From assembly GCA_947069175.1 (NCBI GenBank), contig CAMTDV010000013.1, forward strand, positions 54,628,610 through 54,692,609: 64,000 bases of DNA. Reading direction: 5' to 3'. Position 1 is the stretch's first letter, and each line of letters opens with the position of its first letter. Under the pieces are notes generated by a model. It was not told where the DNA came from. It saw only the letters and a program-made list of their open reading frames with translations, and did not search any database. This DNA is from Scalesia atractyloides. Lineage: Eukaryota; Streptophyta; Magnoliopsida; Asterales; Asteraceae. Positions 21,930 to 32,238 of the stretch are shown piece by piece. Position numbers and translations under genes: made by a program.

Positions 21930-22183
21930 TGTAAGGACATTAGTAGGTTTATGCATTTGGGTTGATTAATGTTTTGGGCTTGGTGAAAGGTTTTGGGCCT
22001 AAAAGGTTAGGGTTTAGGAGCTGCAACCCTCTAGTATATATAGTTAATGATGTATTACGGTTGGGGGCTCTTGGTGTACTATTGGCTTGTATTAGACAAA
22101 TTACAATTTGTATGCAAGTTGAATCCTTTGATCTACAAGCTTTTTTGTGTGTTATCGATTAGATCCGATTATCGGGGCCTACA
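21930..22183 (+). repeat. Copia-A 3' LTR (254 bp)
   Basis: Starts TGTAAGGACATT and ends GGGGCCTACA, directly after the PPT. A TATATATAG run at 22035-22043 is a candidate TATA box. Its end (GTTATCGATTAGATCCGATT) resembles the end of the LTR at 39956-40276 read on the - strand, which ties the two elements to one family. The 5' LTR is outside the window, so the target duplication cannot be checked. Confidence 0.85.
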
Positions 22184-22377
22184 TTACCATTCCTCAGGAA
22201 TTTGATCAAAGGGGTCATCCAGTTTGGTCCTTCTTCTATAATTACGTTTTGCACTTCAAGTTCTTGGATGGATGGCGTCTTTAATACCTCGACTAATACT
22301 TTTTTGGTGAGATGAGAAAATGTGAGAGATGCGAGCTTGCTTAGTGCATCAGCCTTCTTGTTTTGTGATCTTGGAAC

Positions 22378-22992
22378 CTATTTGATGTTACATGAAGGGA
22401 ATGTATTCATGAGTTCCTTTGCTTTCTCCATGTACTTCTTCATGTTAGGTTCCTTAGCTATGTAGCTATCATTTACTTGGTTTGAAACCAGTAAAGAGTA
22501 TGTGAAGACTTGAAGCTTTTGGACATCCATCTTTTTGGCGAGCTTGAGTCCGGCAATGAGTGCTTCGTACTTGGCTTCATTATTGGTTGTCAAAAATTCA
22601 AGTCGGGGAGCATATGTAAACTCTAAGTTTTCGGGGTTGATTAACACTAGGCCGGCCCCTGACCCTTCAAGGCTGGAAGCTCCATCGGTAATAAGCTTCC
22701 AAGCATCTGGGTCAGATGGTGCAGCTATAGTTGTGTTAACTTCCGTTGATGTTTCTTTTGGAATTTCCACAATGAAATCAGCCAAGATTTGGGCCTTGAC
22801 AGCCTTCCTTGGAGTATAGGTGAAGTTGTGTTCACCTAGTTCCATGGCCCACTTGGCTAATCGTCTGGAAGTTTCAAGTTTTTCAAGCACACTTTTTATG
22901 GGTTGGTAAGTGACCACTTGTATTGGGTGTGCTTGAAAGTACCTTCGAAGCCTTCTAGCTATTTTTACCAGGGCTAGAGCAAGTTTTTTCAA
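22378..22992 (-). pseudogene. Tat element tandem RNase H domains
   Basis: The open frame has 204 codons. The first part (RRYFQAHPIQVVTYQPIK, LAKWAMELGEHNFTYTPRKA) is the end of the retroviral-type RNase H and connection. The second part (AWKLITDGASSLEGSGAGLV, NNEAKYEALIAGLKLA) is an archaeal-type RNase H with the catalytic Asp in TDGASS and Glu in NNEAKYEAL. It would degrade RNA in RNA:DNA hybrids. The frame opens inside RNase H and stops at 22378-22380 before integrase, so it is a fragment. Confidence 0.85.
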
Positions 22993-24163
22993 TGGGGGTG
23001 TACTTGATCTCTGCCAATTTTAAAGTTTTACTGAAGAAGCAAACGGGTAACTGAGCTTTGTTTCGTTCAATGGTCAGGACCGCGCTGATAGCTTCCTAAG
23101 CAACTGAAGATAGACAGAGATAAGTTCTCCTGTTTCCAGAGTGGCAATGTCTGGAAGTGAAGCCAGGTGTTGCTTCATTTGGTTGAAAGCTTCCTCTTCC
23201 TCTCCTGTCAATCGGAAGACTTTCTTATTCGTGCACCTTGAAGGGTTTTGAAGAAAGGCAGGGATTTTTCTGCTAGCTTGGACGTGAAACGCTCAAGGCT
23301 ACAAGCTTTGCATTCAGGCTTTCCATCTATTTCTTGGTTTGTGGGGACTTTGTGTCGAGGATGGCTTTTACCTTGTTAGGGTTAGCCTTTATGCTTTGTT
23401 TTCCCACTATGTGTCCCAAGAACTTGCCTTCTTCGAATCCAAATGAGCATTTACAGGATTAAGCTTCATGTTAATCTTTCTTAGGTTCTGGAAAGTTTCT
23501 TGTATATCGCCAGCATTTGATCTTCAGTTTTACCATTGATCACCAAATCATTAACGTAGGCTTCCATGTTTCTACCTATTTGTTCAGAAAACGCTTTGTC
23601 TACCAGACGTTGATAAGTTGCCCCTGCATTTTTCAAACCAAAAGACATTTTTTGGTAGCAAAAGATACATTTGTTGGTGTGGAATGCCGTTTTCTCTTTG
23701 TCCTCTTGCTTTATTTATATCTGATGGTAGCCTTTGTAGGCATCAAGAAAGTATTTGAAAGGGAAGCCTATGAGCGAATCAACCTTTAGGTCGATTTCTG
23801 GTAAGGGATAGCAATCTTTCGAGCATGCTTTATTTAAGTCTTTGGAGTCAATGCACATTCTCTAGGAATCATCTGGTTTACGGACCATTACTGGGTTGAT
23901 TATCCAAGAATGATACTTGACTTCTCGGAGGATTCCGGCTTGAATAAGCCCTTCAACCTCCTAACAAGCTGCAAGGCTTCTATCTGGGGCTAGGCTTCTC
24001 TTTGGATGTAGCATGGGCTTTACATCAGATGGAATTTTGAGCTCGTGCTTGGCGATACTTCGGGGAATTTCGGTCATGTCTTTAGGATACCATGCAAAGA
24101 TGTCCATGTTGTGCAAGAGTAGATTCTTGAGATGAGAGAGGGTTTCTTTGGTAAGGTTGGTAT
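22993..24163 (-). pseudogene. Tat element reverse transcriptase, decayed
   Basis: No long frame survives, but on the - strand the RT region sits between the protease (right) and RNase H (left). It includes a stretch equivalent to the usual catalytic core and an FLGH-type segment near 23410 (complement of ATGTGTCCCAAGAACTTGCC), with many stops and indels. Recognition rests on position and scattered motifs. Confidence 0.6.
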
Positions 24164-24472
24164 TTACCTTATCCTTTGTTGAGGATATTTCGGGTTAATG
24201 ATCCATCCTTGTTCGTCATCCTTGTTTTCCTTCGAATTCTCTCCTTCAACTAAGAAAGCTTCTTGTGTTGGTTGAAGGGTTGCTATCCCTCGTTTAGTGG
24301 GGAATTTTACGGTGCCTTGGCCAACAGAAACTGCCATTCCAAACGCACTTTGCCCTGGCCTTCCTATGATAACATCATAGTTGGAGGGAATGTTGATCAC
24401 CACAAAGATGAGTGGTTTGGTTCTTTCCATTTTTCCTTCACTGAAACACACATTGAGGGTTAGTTGGCCCAA
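24164..24472 (-). pseudogene. Tat element protease region
   Basis: The 102-codon frame includes IPSNYDVIIGRPGQSAFGMA and the following Val/Gly-rich strand, the C-terminal half of the aspartic protease of Tat elements. The DTG-type active-site half would lie further right on the - strand and is not seen intact. It would process the polyprotein; here it is a fragment. Confidence 0.7.
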
Positions 24473-25402
24473 AGGCTTGATGGGTATGTCGGCGATACCT
24501 TTAGTGGAGGATTCAGATGGTTGAAGCTTTGAACGTTCAGAAAAACAGGATAAATTGCTAGGCTTGTAGGGTTTAGCAAGATCTTCTTTTGTTCTCGAGG
24601 CCGGATTGTTGTGTGAGGTTCCTTGGACAACACTTGACTGATGAAGTGTTGCCAGGAAACTTCGCCATCATCTGTGTCATCAACTGGAGAATTAGGTTGA
24701 AGCCTTGAAGGCTTTCGGGTGTAACCATGTAATTTGTTCCTGTGGGAGCACTCATGGCAGCACTTCGATCCAAGAGTAAGGCCGCCATGGCTTGTTCCCA
24801 TGTAGTAGCAACTAGAGGGGGAACACTTGAAGCTGGTGATCGTAGTAACTGTTCAAGAGTGGTCTCATGCCCAAGAGGTGTGCTAGTCACAGCAGGTTGA
24901 GAAGTGAATAAGGGTAAAGTAGTTGGACTTGGTCTTCCAAAAGCATAAGGACTTAGGTTAAATGTTTGGTTCGTCCCACTTGGACCAGCTTCGAAGTGAG
25001 AGGTGGTCGTACGCGAGCTAGTGAAAGGAAGAGGTGGGGGCCGAGTGACAATGAAGGTTCAGACTCATCATAGTCTAGTCTTATTCTTACCCCCTTTTCC
25101 CTTTCTTGGCTCACATGTTGGTTGAGAAAGGATCTCAGCTGTAAGAAGTTTCGAGCTACTCCCTCGAGTGTCAAGTCGATGTGTTCCGGAGTACTTGCAG
25201 TACCGACTTGGGGAGAGCGAACCCACGAGCGAGTAGGGATTGGTGTCTGAAAAGAGGAGAACTCTGGGAATATAATTTCCGTCGTAGTGTCTCCTGGAGT
25301 GGAAAACAGCGTAGTTGCAGCGGTGACGTTTGGCCGGCGTTAGCTGTTGAAGTTCATGATACTTGATTAACCTCACCAGGAGACTCGCTTTCAGACATGG
25401 TG
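24473..25402 (-). pseudogene. Tat element gag remnant, capsid domain missing
   Basis: From an ATG at about 25400 (MSESESPGEV) the - strand gives only short broken frames: 25068-25376, 24953-25174, 24573-24890 and 24460-24801. They are Ser/Pro/Thr-rich. I see no capsid core or zinc knuckle. Under 1 kb lies between the gag start and the protease, far less than a full Tat gag needs, so a deletion has probably removed it. Confidence 0.5.
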
Positions 25403-25459
25403 AACTTGAGGAGAATGGAGCTACACTACTGGTCTCTAAAGAAAAGTAACCAGCGTAGG

Positions 25460-25475
25460 CCCACGGTGGACGCCA
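25460..25475 (-). promoter_or_regulatory. Tat element primer binding site
   Basis: On the - strand TGGCGTCCACCGTGGG lies 3 nt from the LTR end. It is unlike the TGGTATCAGAGC site of the other elements here and like the TGGCGCCCACC-type sites I remember from Tat elements. The tRNA is not assigned. Confidence 0.65.
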
Positions 25476-25478
25476 ACT

Positions 25479-26040
25479 TGTTGCTACAACAAATATAAGA
25501 CCAAGGATAGTGACTGGACGGGTTAGGCAAAAGGGTTCAAGGGTTCACATTTGCAACACGTGGAGAGAGATCACCGTTGTTAGTAGTTCACTTGTGGATT
25601 CTGTATTGAGAAGTGTTCAACCCAGAATGTTAATATCTTGTGATGGTGTAGTGTCAAGTGAAGAATAGAACAAGCATAAAGCAAGTTCTAGAGAGGGAGA
25701 AGTAAGATCAGGGATCAAGAGTGACATGAGATGACCTGGTGTACCTCCTGAATGATAAGGGGTTGTGCTTTATAGGGAAGGGATTCCCTATAAGAAGAAA
25801 CCTTTGACTGATGATCCTTGGTTGCAGTGGCAGGCTTGCCCTTTTTGGTAGGTTGAAGGGTTTGAACCTGCGGGTAAAAGAGTGTATTCTTGTACATGGT
25901 TGTTGTGGCTTGTGCAGGAGAGTATACACATAAAGTGTTGATGTGAAAGGCAGTGTTCTCATTCTTTTTGCTGTTCACGACAATTTGTTGATTCCGAACC
26001 CTTTTGCCTTTCAATCCTTTAAGCTATATTGTGCTTAAGT
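25479..26040 (-). repeat. Tat element 5' LTR, right end approximate
   Basis: The LTR starts (plus view) TGTTGCTACAACAAATATAAG beside the PBS. On the - strand a CCCTATAAAGC stretch near 25770-25779 is a good TATA box. The right boundary is not fixed because no second LTR copy is in the window. Confidence 0.6.
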
Positions 26041-26786
26041 CATTTTATTAAGATTGAGCTACCCACGTCATCAAGTGGATCATCTGCTCTCCTAATACCT
26101 GTAAATTCTGGATCAAAAACTATAATGCAGCATACAACTGATGGCCAGTTCAGGCTTCCAATACCCGCAAGTATAATCTAGATGAGCCAGCCTGCTATAC
26201 CTAGTTAGATTGTGTGTAAAAATGACGACAAAAACTAATTTGTATCCATGCAAAATCTACAGATGATTGAAAATTTCGAGATCACACTATTGATTCGTCA
26301 ATAGTAAATTAGGGCAATACCCAAGCAAATGAGCAATAAATTGAAGCTTAGGATATCTAATAAGCACCAACCATTTCTTTTACAAAAACGAATCCATTTA
26401 ATAAATTACAATAATAGCAGTTAGAAATTCATAAATCAAAATCAAACAAGTATCACAAAGGCAATCAAAAACAAATCATTAATCGATAAAATCTGAACTA
26501 TAGACCAACGGTTCTTATCGAATACAAACATCAAAAATATTAACTCCCTTGTTTGCAGGATCGGTTAGAAGAAGGATAACAAATACCTAATCGAGCACAA
26601 ACATGAATAATGAGTTTGAATACATAGAGGAAAGTGAAGAAAAATTAGAAAAGCAACACATAAACTTGTTACAAACATGAGATAGGGTTTGAATCCGGCA
26701 GATATCGAACTATATTCTGTGAGGCTAACAAAATCTGGTCATCTTGAAACCCTAGAAATTTAGATGACTTGAATCGATTTTTTGAG
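26041..26786. other. Non-coding stretch, possibly low-copy host DNA
   Basis: No retrotransposon domain, repeat or convincing ORF was found. With 34821 onward it forms the target site of Copia-B. AT-rich. Confidence 0.4.
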
Positions 26787-26791
26787 AAGCG

Positions 26792-27389
26792 TGTCGCTGC
26801 ATAATGTCTATTGCCTACGTTTAGAATATATCTGTAATGTTTATAAAGTTTACAAGTTAATGTTTAAATGAGAAATGTAAATTTATATGTTTTACACTGT
26901 GATTCGCACGAAACAGATGTGTGTTTCGCACGAAATCAGTCACTCGTACAAAATACCATTTCGTACGAATCATAGTTGTTTGTTTGTTAGTGCACGCACT
27001 TCAGTACAAGTCATGTCAACCTATATAGGGAAGTGTTGTGTTAAGCTGGTAACGAATTTGTCATTTCATACGGACAAAGCTCTGTCAGTTCGTTGACTTG
27101 CGTCTATAACGTGAACGTCTTTAATAGATCAGAAGCAGTTAAACAGTAATTTCTATCTTGTTTGTCATATCTACCTCTCTAGCAATGAATTCTACCTCTA
27201 CTAGTTGAGTGTGATCAGGTCGATTGCTCATTTCTGGAGCTCCGTGAACGTCTTTAATAGATCAGAAGCAGTTAAACAGTAATTTCTATCTTGTTTGTCA
27301 TATCTACCTCTCTAGCAATGAACTCCGCCTCTGCTAGTTGAGTGTGATCAGGTCAATTGCTCATTTCAGGAGCTCGATCCTCGTTCACA
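26792..27389 (+). repeat. Copia-B 5' LTR (598 bp)
   Basis: Begins TGTCGCTGCATAATG and ends CCTCGTTCACA, matching 34214-34815 apart from scattered differences. It holds TTCGTACGAA-type palindromes (26900-26970), a TATA-like TATATAGG at 27022-27029 (the 3' LTR has the better TATAAATAG) and a 133-bp tandem duplication at its right half. Confidence 0.95.
27111..27376 (+). repeat. 133-bp tandem duplication inside Copia-B 5' LTR
   Basis: Two head-to-tail units start GTGAACGTCT at 27111 and 27244. The 3' LTR has the same pair at 34537 and 34670. The duplication was therefore in the element before it inserted. Confidence 0.93.
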
Positions 27390-27391
27390 AG

Positions 27392-27403
27392 TGGTATCAG
27401 ATC
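27392..27403 (+). promoter_or_regulatory. Copia-B primer binding site
   Basis: TGGTATCAGATC begins 2 nt after the LTR; it matches the initiator tRNA-Met site for its first 10 bases and then departs (usual GAGCC). Confidence 0.85.
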
Positions 27404-28022
27404 CATGAGATCTGATCTACAGATTGACAACAAGTAGTTACTGTTCAGACTTGGACATATCTTCATCCTCATCATTTTTCTGACCTTTGCTGGATTTTGG
27501 ACAAATTTCTGACGAATTCATGGACAAAATGGACTAGGTTTTTAGTAATTCAAGTTAATCTTCAATCTAATCAATCCATACCATAATTCGGACAGAAAAT
27601 TGAACTAAATCATGTTGAAATTGATAAAATTTGATCAGTTTGAAGTTTGAACCGCACAAAATACAGTTGTTTTAATTTTGGTACGAACCAGCAGCTGCAA
27701 AATTTTCATACAATCAGTTAAAATTTCATAAAATCTTAAAAAATTTTTCAGAATTTCAAACTCGATTCGTACTAAATGTTTTGATTCGTACTAAATTCAT
27801 CCGCACAAAAATTCATTCACTTAAAACACCTGTTTCGTGTAAAAAATGAACTGATTCATACGAAATTGTGGTTCTTGTGAGAAAAATTTTGTTTGGTACA
27901 AAATCTGTTTCGTACAAATTCTTTGTTATTTGTTTCGCACAAAATTCTTTCGACCGCACAAAAGTTTTTCTAATCTGATCTTTTTGTTTTTGAGAAGTGT
28001 GTTCTAACTTTTTGCAGAAAAA
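27404..28022 (+). other. Copia-B leader with many TTCGTAC(A/G)AA-like motifs
   Basis: There is no coding frame. Between about 27640 and 27965 I count roughly ten degenerate copies of a motif built on TTCG(T/C)AC(A/G/T)AAAT. The same motif occurs in the LTR as the palindrome TTCGTACGAA. Confidence 0.7.
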
Positions 28023-30646
28023 ATGTCTGAGGAATTTTACAATGCGTTTGCCATATCGGTTGTTACCACTACAGCAGCTCAAAACATCAATTTAGAGAAT
28101 GAAATGTGAACAATGACTAAACCTCCAAAGCTTATGAATTTGGAAGACTTTGATAGTTGGAGCGAGAGGTTTATGAACTGGGTGCAAGCTAACCATTTTA
28201 CTTGCTGGTTTGCAATCGAGGCAAAATACATCGCACCAGTTGGCAAAAATGGGCTTGAAAAGACCCTTGCCCAATTCTCTAATGTTGAACGAGAAAGATT
28301 TATCAACGAAAAGAAGATGATGAACATTCTTCAGCAATCAATCAAAGAAGACATCTTGGCTTTACTGCAGCATGATGATGATGAGCAATCTTTATGGAAT
28401 GCTCTTCGACTCAAATTTCAAGGTAGTGCTCAACTCTACAAAAGCAAAAGGACATTATTAAGCAAAGAGTTTGATGTATTCACATTAATCAAAGGAGAAA
28501 CGGTTAAGCAGCTAATTGAGCGATACTGTCATCTAGTGGCTCATATGAAGAGAATGAGAATTGTGAAGACAAATGAAGAGCTTGTTGATAAGCTAGCTGA
28601 TTCTCTGCCACAAGGTGAATGGTCGACTTACTTAACCATCTTGAAGAATGGAGTTGAATACAGTAATTTCTCATTGCCTCGCTTTATCGAAAGATTGGAA
28701 GGTCATTAATTAGAGATGCAAAAGATGGCCAAAAACAAGACTGTTCAAATGCAACAAGATGTTAATCTTTATTTCAAAAACAGTTATGCTACCCAGATCC
28801 AAGCACCAAAGATTCAAACTGCTTTCAGTGCATATAGTTCGCCAAGCACACCTCCAACTCAGTCAAGTGGTTTCATCACCAAATTACCAAATACACTTCT
28901 AGTTAACAATCTTCTTTCGGATCAAATCAATCACAGAACAATCAATCCACTCCATCATCCAATTCAAGTCAAAGAATTATGCAATGCAACATTGTCGTTG
29001 ACTTTCAGAAGGCACAAAATTTTGATGAAAAGACGACAAAACAATATATGTCTCTACTTGCTTCAGTTCTTGAGTCATATGATAGTCTTGTTGCTGGAAA
29101 GATTGGTAATTCTAAAATGACACGAGAAGACTACGACCAAATTGATCCAGTTGAAATGGAGTTGATAGATATAAAATGGTGCATGGCTTCGATCGACGAG
29201 CACAGAGATTTAAGGAAATCACTGGTAAAGAAAATTTGGGAGGTTTGGATGGGAAACTTGGATTTGATAAATCAAAGTTACTTGTTTCAAGTGTCGGGAG
29301 AAAGGTCACTTTAAAAGAGAGTGCCAAACTGAGAGGTTCAAGGGAATCGGAATCCTTTCGCAGACGACTATTACAAAAGAGCGATCTACCACCGACCACA
29401 GCCAAGAACAAGAATCGTGCCGATAGAAGAGAAACAACCCAAGTCTAAAGATAAAGCTTTGGTTGATACACAAGAAGACGAAGGGTTTAATTGGAACAAG
29501 TATATTTCGAAAGGAGAAAGTTTCGCATTGGTGGCTGAAATTATTGATGAACCAGAAGTAGAATCAGAGGCATCATTTGATGAAGAACCTGAGGATGATG
29601 ACGATTATTACTATCATACTTCATCAGAGGAAGAGGAGCTTTTGAATGGTCCATTCAAACATCTTTTGCCTAACGATGTTATAAAAACTTTTGCAGGATA
29701 TTTCGCACCTACTCAACATTCAACAGATGAAGTGCAAAAGAAACCGGTTGAAGATATCAAAGTGGATGAGAAAAAGGAATTGCTGAAAGAAGCCATCATT
29801 AAAGCGTGCATGGCGAATGGAAATGAGGTAAACAAATCATCTGAGAATGGAAAATCTTGTTCAAAGTGTGATGAACCATGTGGTGAGTGTCTTGCGAAAG
29901 ACAAAAGATTTGCTGAATTGCAAACTTTAACAGACAATTTGTCAAGCGATTACAAAACCACAAAGGAAGCATATGACAAATTGAGTGCGTCTGTTAAACA
30001 ATATAATAAAGCACTAAGAGAAAATGATGCAACACTTATGATGCTTAAAGCAACAGTGATGGATAAACAAATGGCAATTAATATTCATCTAAACACTATT
30101 ACTGAGCTCAAAAGTGAGCTTGAAAAAAGGAGAATTAAAACCGAACGAGTTAACAAATTGTTAATTAGTTATTCCACAAGCTCATGTCATAGATCACATT
30201 TTACCAAAAATTGAAAATACTGAGGAATCTAAAAATGGTGAAACAAAGAGTGAAAGTTACGATCCAGTTCCTCCACCCATGTGGAACAGTTATGCTTGCA
30301 AATATCCATCTAGGGTGGAAAAAGCGCTAAATCTTAAATTGAAAACCAAACAGTTGCCTGAGGATATCGATATAACTTACACTAAAAATGATGGTGAATG
30401 TGAGTCTGAAGTGGTAGAAAATGTGATTAAAAAAGTGTTAACAAATAAATCTGAAGTGGCTGAGTCTGAGAAGTCAAAATCTGTTGACAAATCAGAAAAT
30501 AGTTTAAATGATGATCCTAATATCATAGTTTATAAAATGAAAGGATCTAATAAACTATTTTCGGATGAGGATTTTCCCATCAAGAATGTGAAAAGAGGTT
30601 GTGTTGATAAAATGTTCAAGCTGATGGAGGTAAGTCAATTTAGATA
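28023..30646 (+). pseudogene. Copia-B gag, main part with first zinc knuckle
   Basis: ATG at 28023 (MSEEFYNAFAI) opens the frame. It meets an in-frame TGA (28107-28109), goes on as a clear UBN2/Copia gag domain (28113-28709: LMNLEDFDSWSERFMNWVQA, LWNALRLKFQGS, LADSLPQGEW), meets TAA, and continues in the same frame to the knuckle CFKCREKGHFKREC at 29283-29324. After a frameshift the frame 29417-30214 gives a long acidic region and a helical region (CSKCDEPCGECLAKDKRF, then heptads to about 30190), followed by 30279-30646. It would form the particle. Three or more lesions break it. Confidence 0.85.
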
Positions 30647-30779
30647 AACATGATTCATCTTTCTATTGTAAATAAAAAACGATAACCGACCTTACTATCT
30701 AAAAAATGGAGATTATCTGGAAAACAAACGAGCAGGTTTGGGTTTTCAGAAGCAACTAAAACTAACAGGTCCCAAAAAT

Positions 30780-31316
30780 TGGATTTTACAAAGAAAATGA
30801 ATTTTGTTTGGGACAACAACCAAGAAGGAAAAGGAAATCATTGGTACTCAATCAAATGATGATTTTCTTAAAGAAAAAAAGAAACAAAAACAGAAACAGG
30901 TTTTGAATACCTCTGTTCATAAGGACAGCAGGACATGCTTTAAATGCAAGAAAGTTGGACATATTACACGATATTGTGTACAAGAAAGTTCAAAACCAGT
31001 TTCTTCTCCGAAAAATTCACCAAGGATGAAAAGCAAAAAACACCCATGGTTATGCCGAAACAAATTCTTAAAAGAAAAACTGAATCTCATCAAAATGTTA
31101 AACCAATTATTCAACCCCAATCTAAGTTTAAAATTGGTGAAACATCACAAAAAATTCAACAAAAAGATTCAAAATTTTATGTCAAAAGGGCTAAATCACA
31201 AACACAGAAATGAGTTGCTAAAATTGTTAACACCAAATCATCCAAGGTTGAACTCAAACCTTCAGTTCCAAACAACATTGAGCTTAAAAAGATTGAAAAG
31301 AACAAAGTGGGTCTAA
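30780..31316 (+). pseudogene. Copia-B gag C terminus with second zinc knuckle
   Basis: The frame 30804-31316 has a second CCHC box, CFKCKKVGHITRYC (about 30938-30979), some 1.65 kb after the first. It is followed by a Lys/Asn-rich basic region. Two widely spaced knuckles with an acidic, coiled spacer between them is the pattern I know from SIRE-like gag. The junction with the protease frame (31389) is frameshifted. Confidence 0.8.
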
Positions 31317-31388
31317 AGTTCGACATTCCAAACCCACCCAAGACCAAACAGGCTTGGGTCTCTTTGTTTAAATATATTTTGTTGATCA

Positions 31389-32238
31389 TGTGTGCAGGGG
31401 CTCCAACGTTCGATATTGTCAAAAAGGATCATGGATAGTGGAGCGTCTCGCCACATGACAGGAATGCTTGCGCTGCTCAATGATGTAAGAGCTATTCGAG
31501 GAGGATATGTTGGATTTGCTGGAACACAGGGAGGTAGGATTGTAGGAGAAGGGATTCTCTCGAACGGAGTTGTATGTTTGATAAAGTGAACTATATTGCT
31601 GAACTTGAGAACAATCTGCTTAGTATCTCGCAAATTTGTGACAAGAAGTTCACGACACATTTCAATGATAAAGAATGTCTAATTCTAAAACCCGGTTTCA
31701 AGATTCCAGAAGAATGGATTCTGATGCGAGCTCCGCGAGAAAATGATTTATATGTCCTTGACATGAGCATTGCTTCTACCACATCAAAGAAAGTTCAATG
31801 CTTTGTTTCCAAAGCTACCGAAAAAGAATCAATTTTATGGCACAGAAAAATGGGGCACATTCATCTTCGAAAGATGAATTTTCTTGTGCATAACGACTTA
31901 GTGGAGGGTGTCAATTTGAAAAGTTTTCATTTATCAGATGATTGTCTTAGCTGCAAAAAGGGGAAGCAGCATAAGAAATCACACCGAGAAAGCTGTTGAA
32001 TTCTATAAAGCTACCTCTAGAAAGACTACACATGGATCTTTTTGGACAAGTCAATGTTAAAAGTATTTCTGGAGATCTATATTGTCTTGTCGTTACAGAT
32101 GATTATTCTCGATTTTCATAGGTGTTTTTTCTGGAAAGCAAGGATGAAACGTTTGAAACTCTTATGATCCTTTTCAGAAAGCTCGAGAATTTATATCATT
32201 TACCCATTAAGAGAATTCGCAGTGATAATGGAACGGAG
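31389..32238 (+). pseudogene. Copia-B protease, GAG-pre-integrase and truncated integrase
   Basis: Protease motif IMDSGASRHMTG is at about 31428-31463. After a frameshift comes GAG-pre-integrase (LWHRKMGHIHLRKMNFLVHN and the CLSCKKGKQHKKSH cysteines) to about 31990, then the integrase start (DLFGQVNVKSI, DDYSRF followed by TAG, RIRSDNGTE at about 32212-32238). The integrase stops right after this conserved segment, well before the catalytic Glu. The next bases belong to the 3' ORF. So the polyprotein lost integrase C-terminal half, RT and RNase H in one deletion. Confidence 0.9.

Larger units (their letters stand above)
22184..26040 (-). mobile_element. Truncated Tat-lineage Gypsy retrotransposon
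   Basis: On the - strand from right to left: LTR, a PBS that is not tRNA-Met, a broken gag remnant, protease, RT, RNase H and a second, archaeal-type RNase H. The double RNase H is the mark of the Tat (Ogre/Retand) lineage. Integrase and the 3' LTR are missing at the left end, where the element abuts the Copia-A LTR at 22183. The right end of the LTR is not resolved; 26040 is approximate. Confidence 0.82.

Noticed and set aside
26041..26786. Possible 5' end of a host gene
   Set aside because: AT-rich with short frames only; no start context, splice pattern or protein similarity that I can see.
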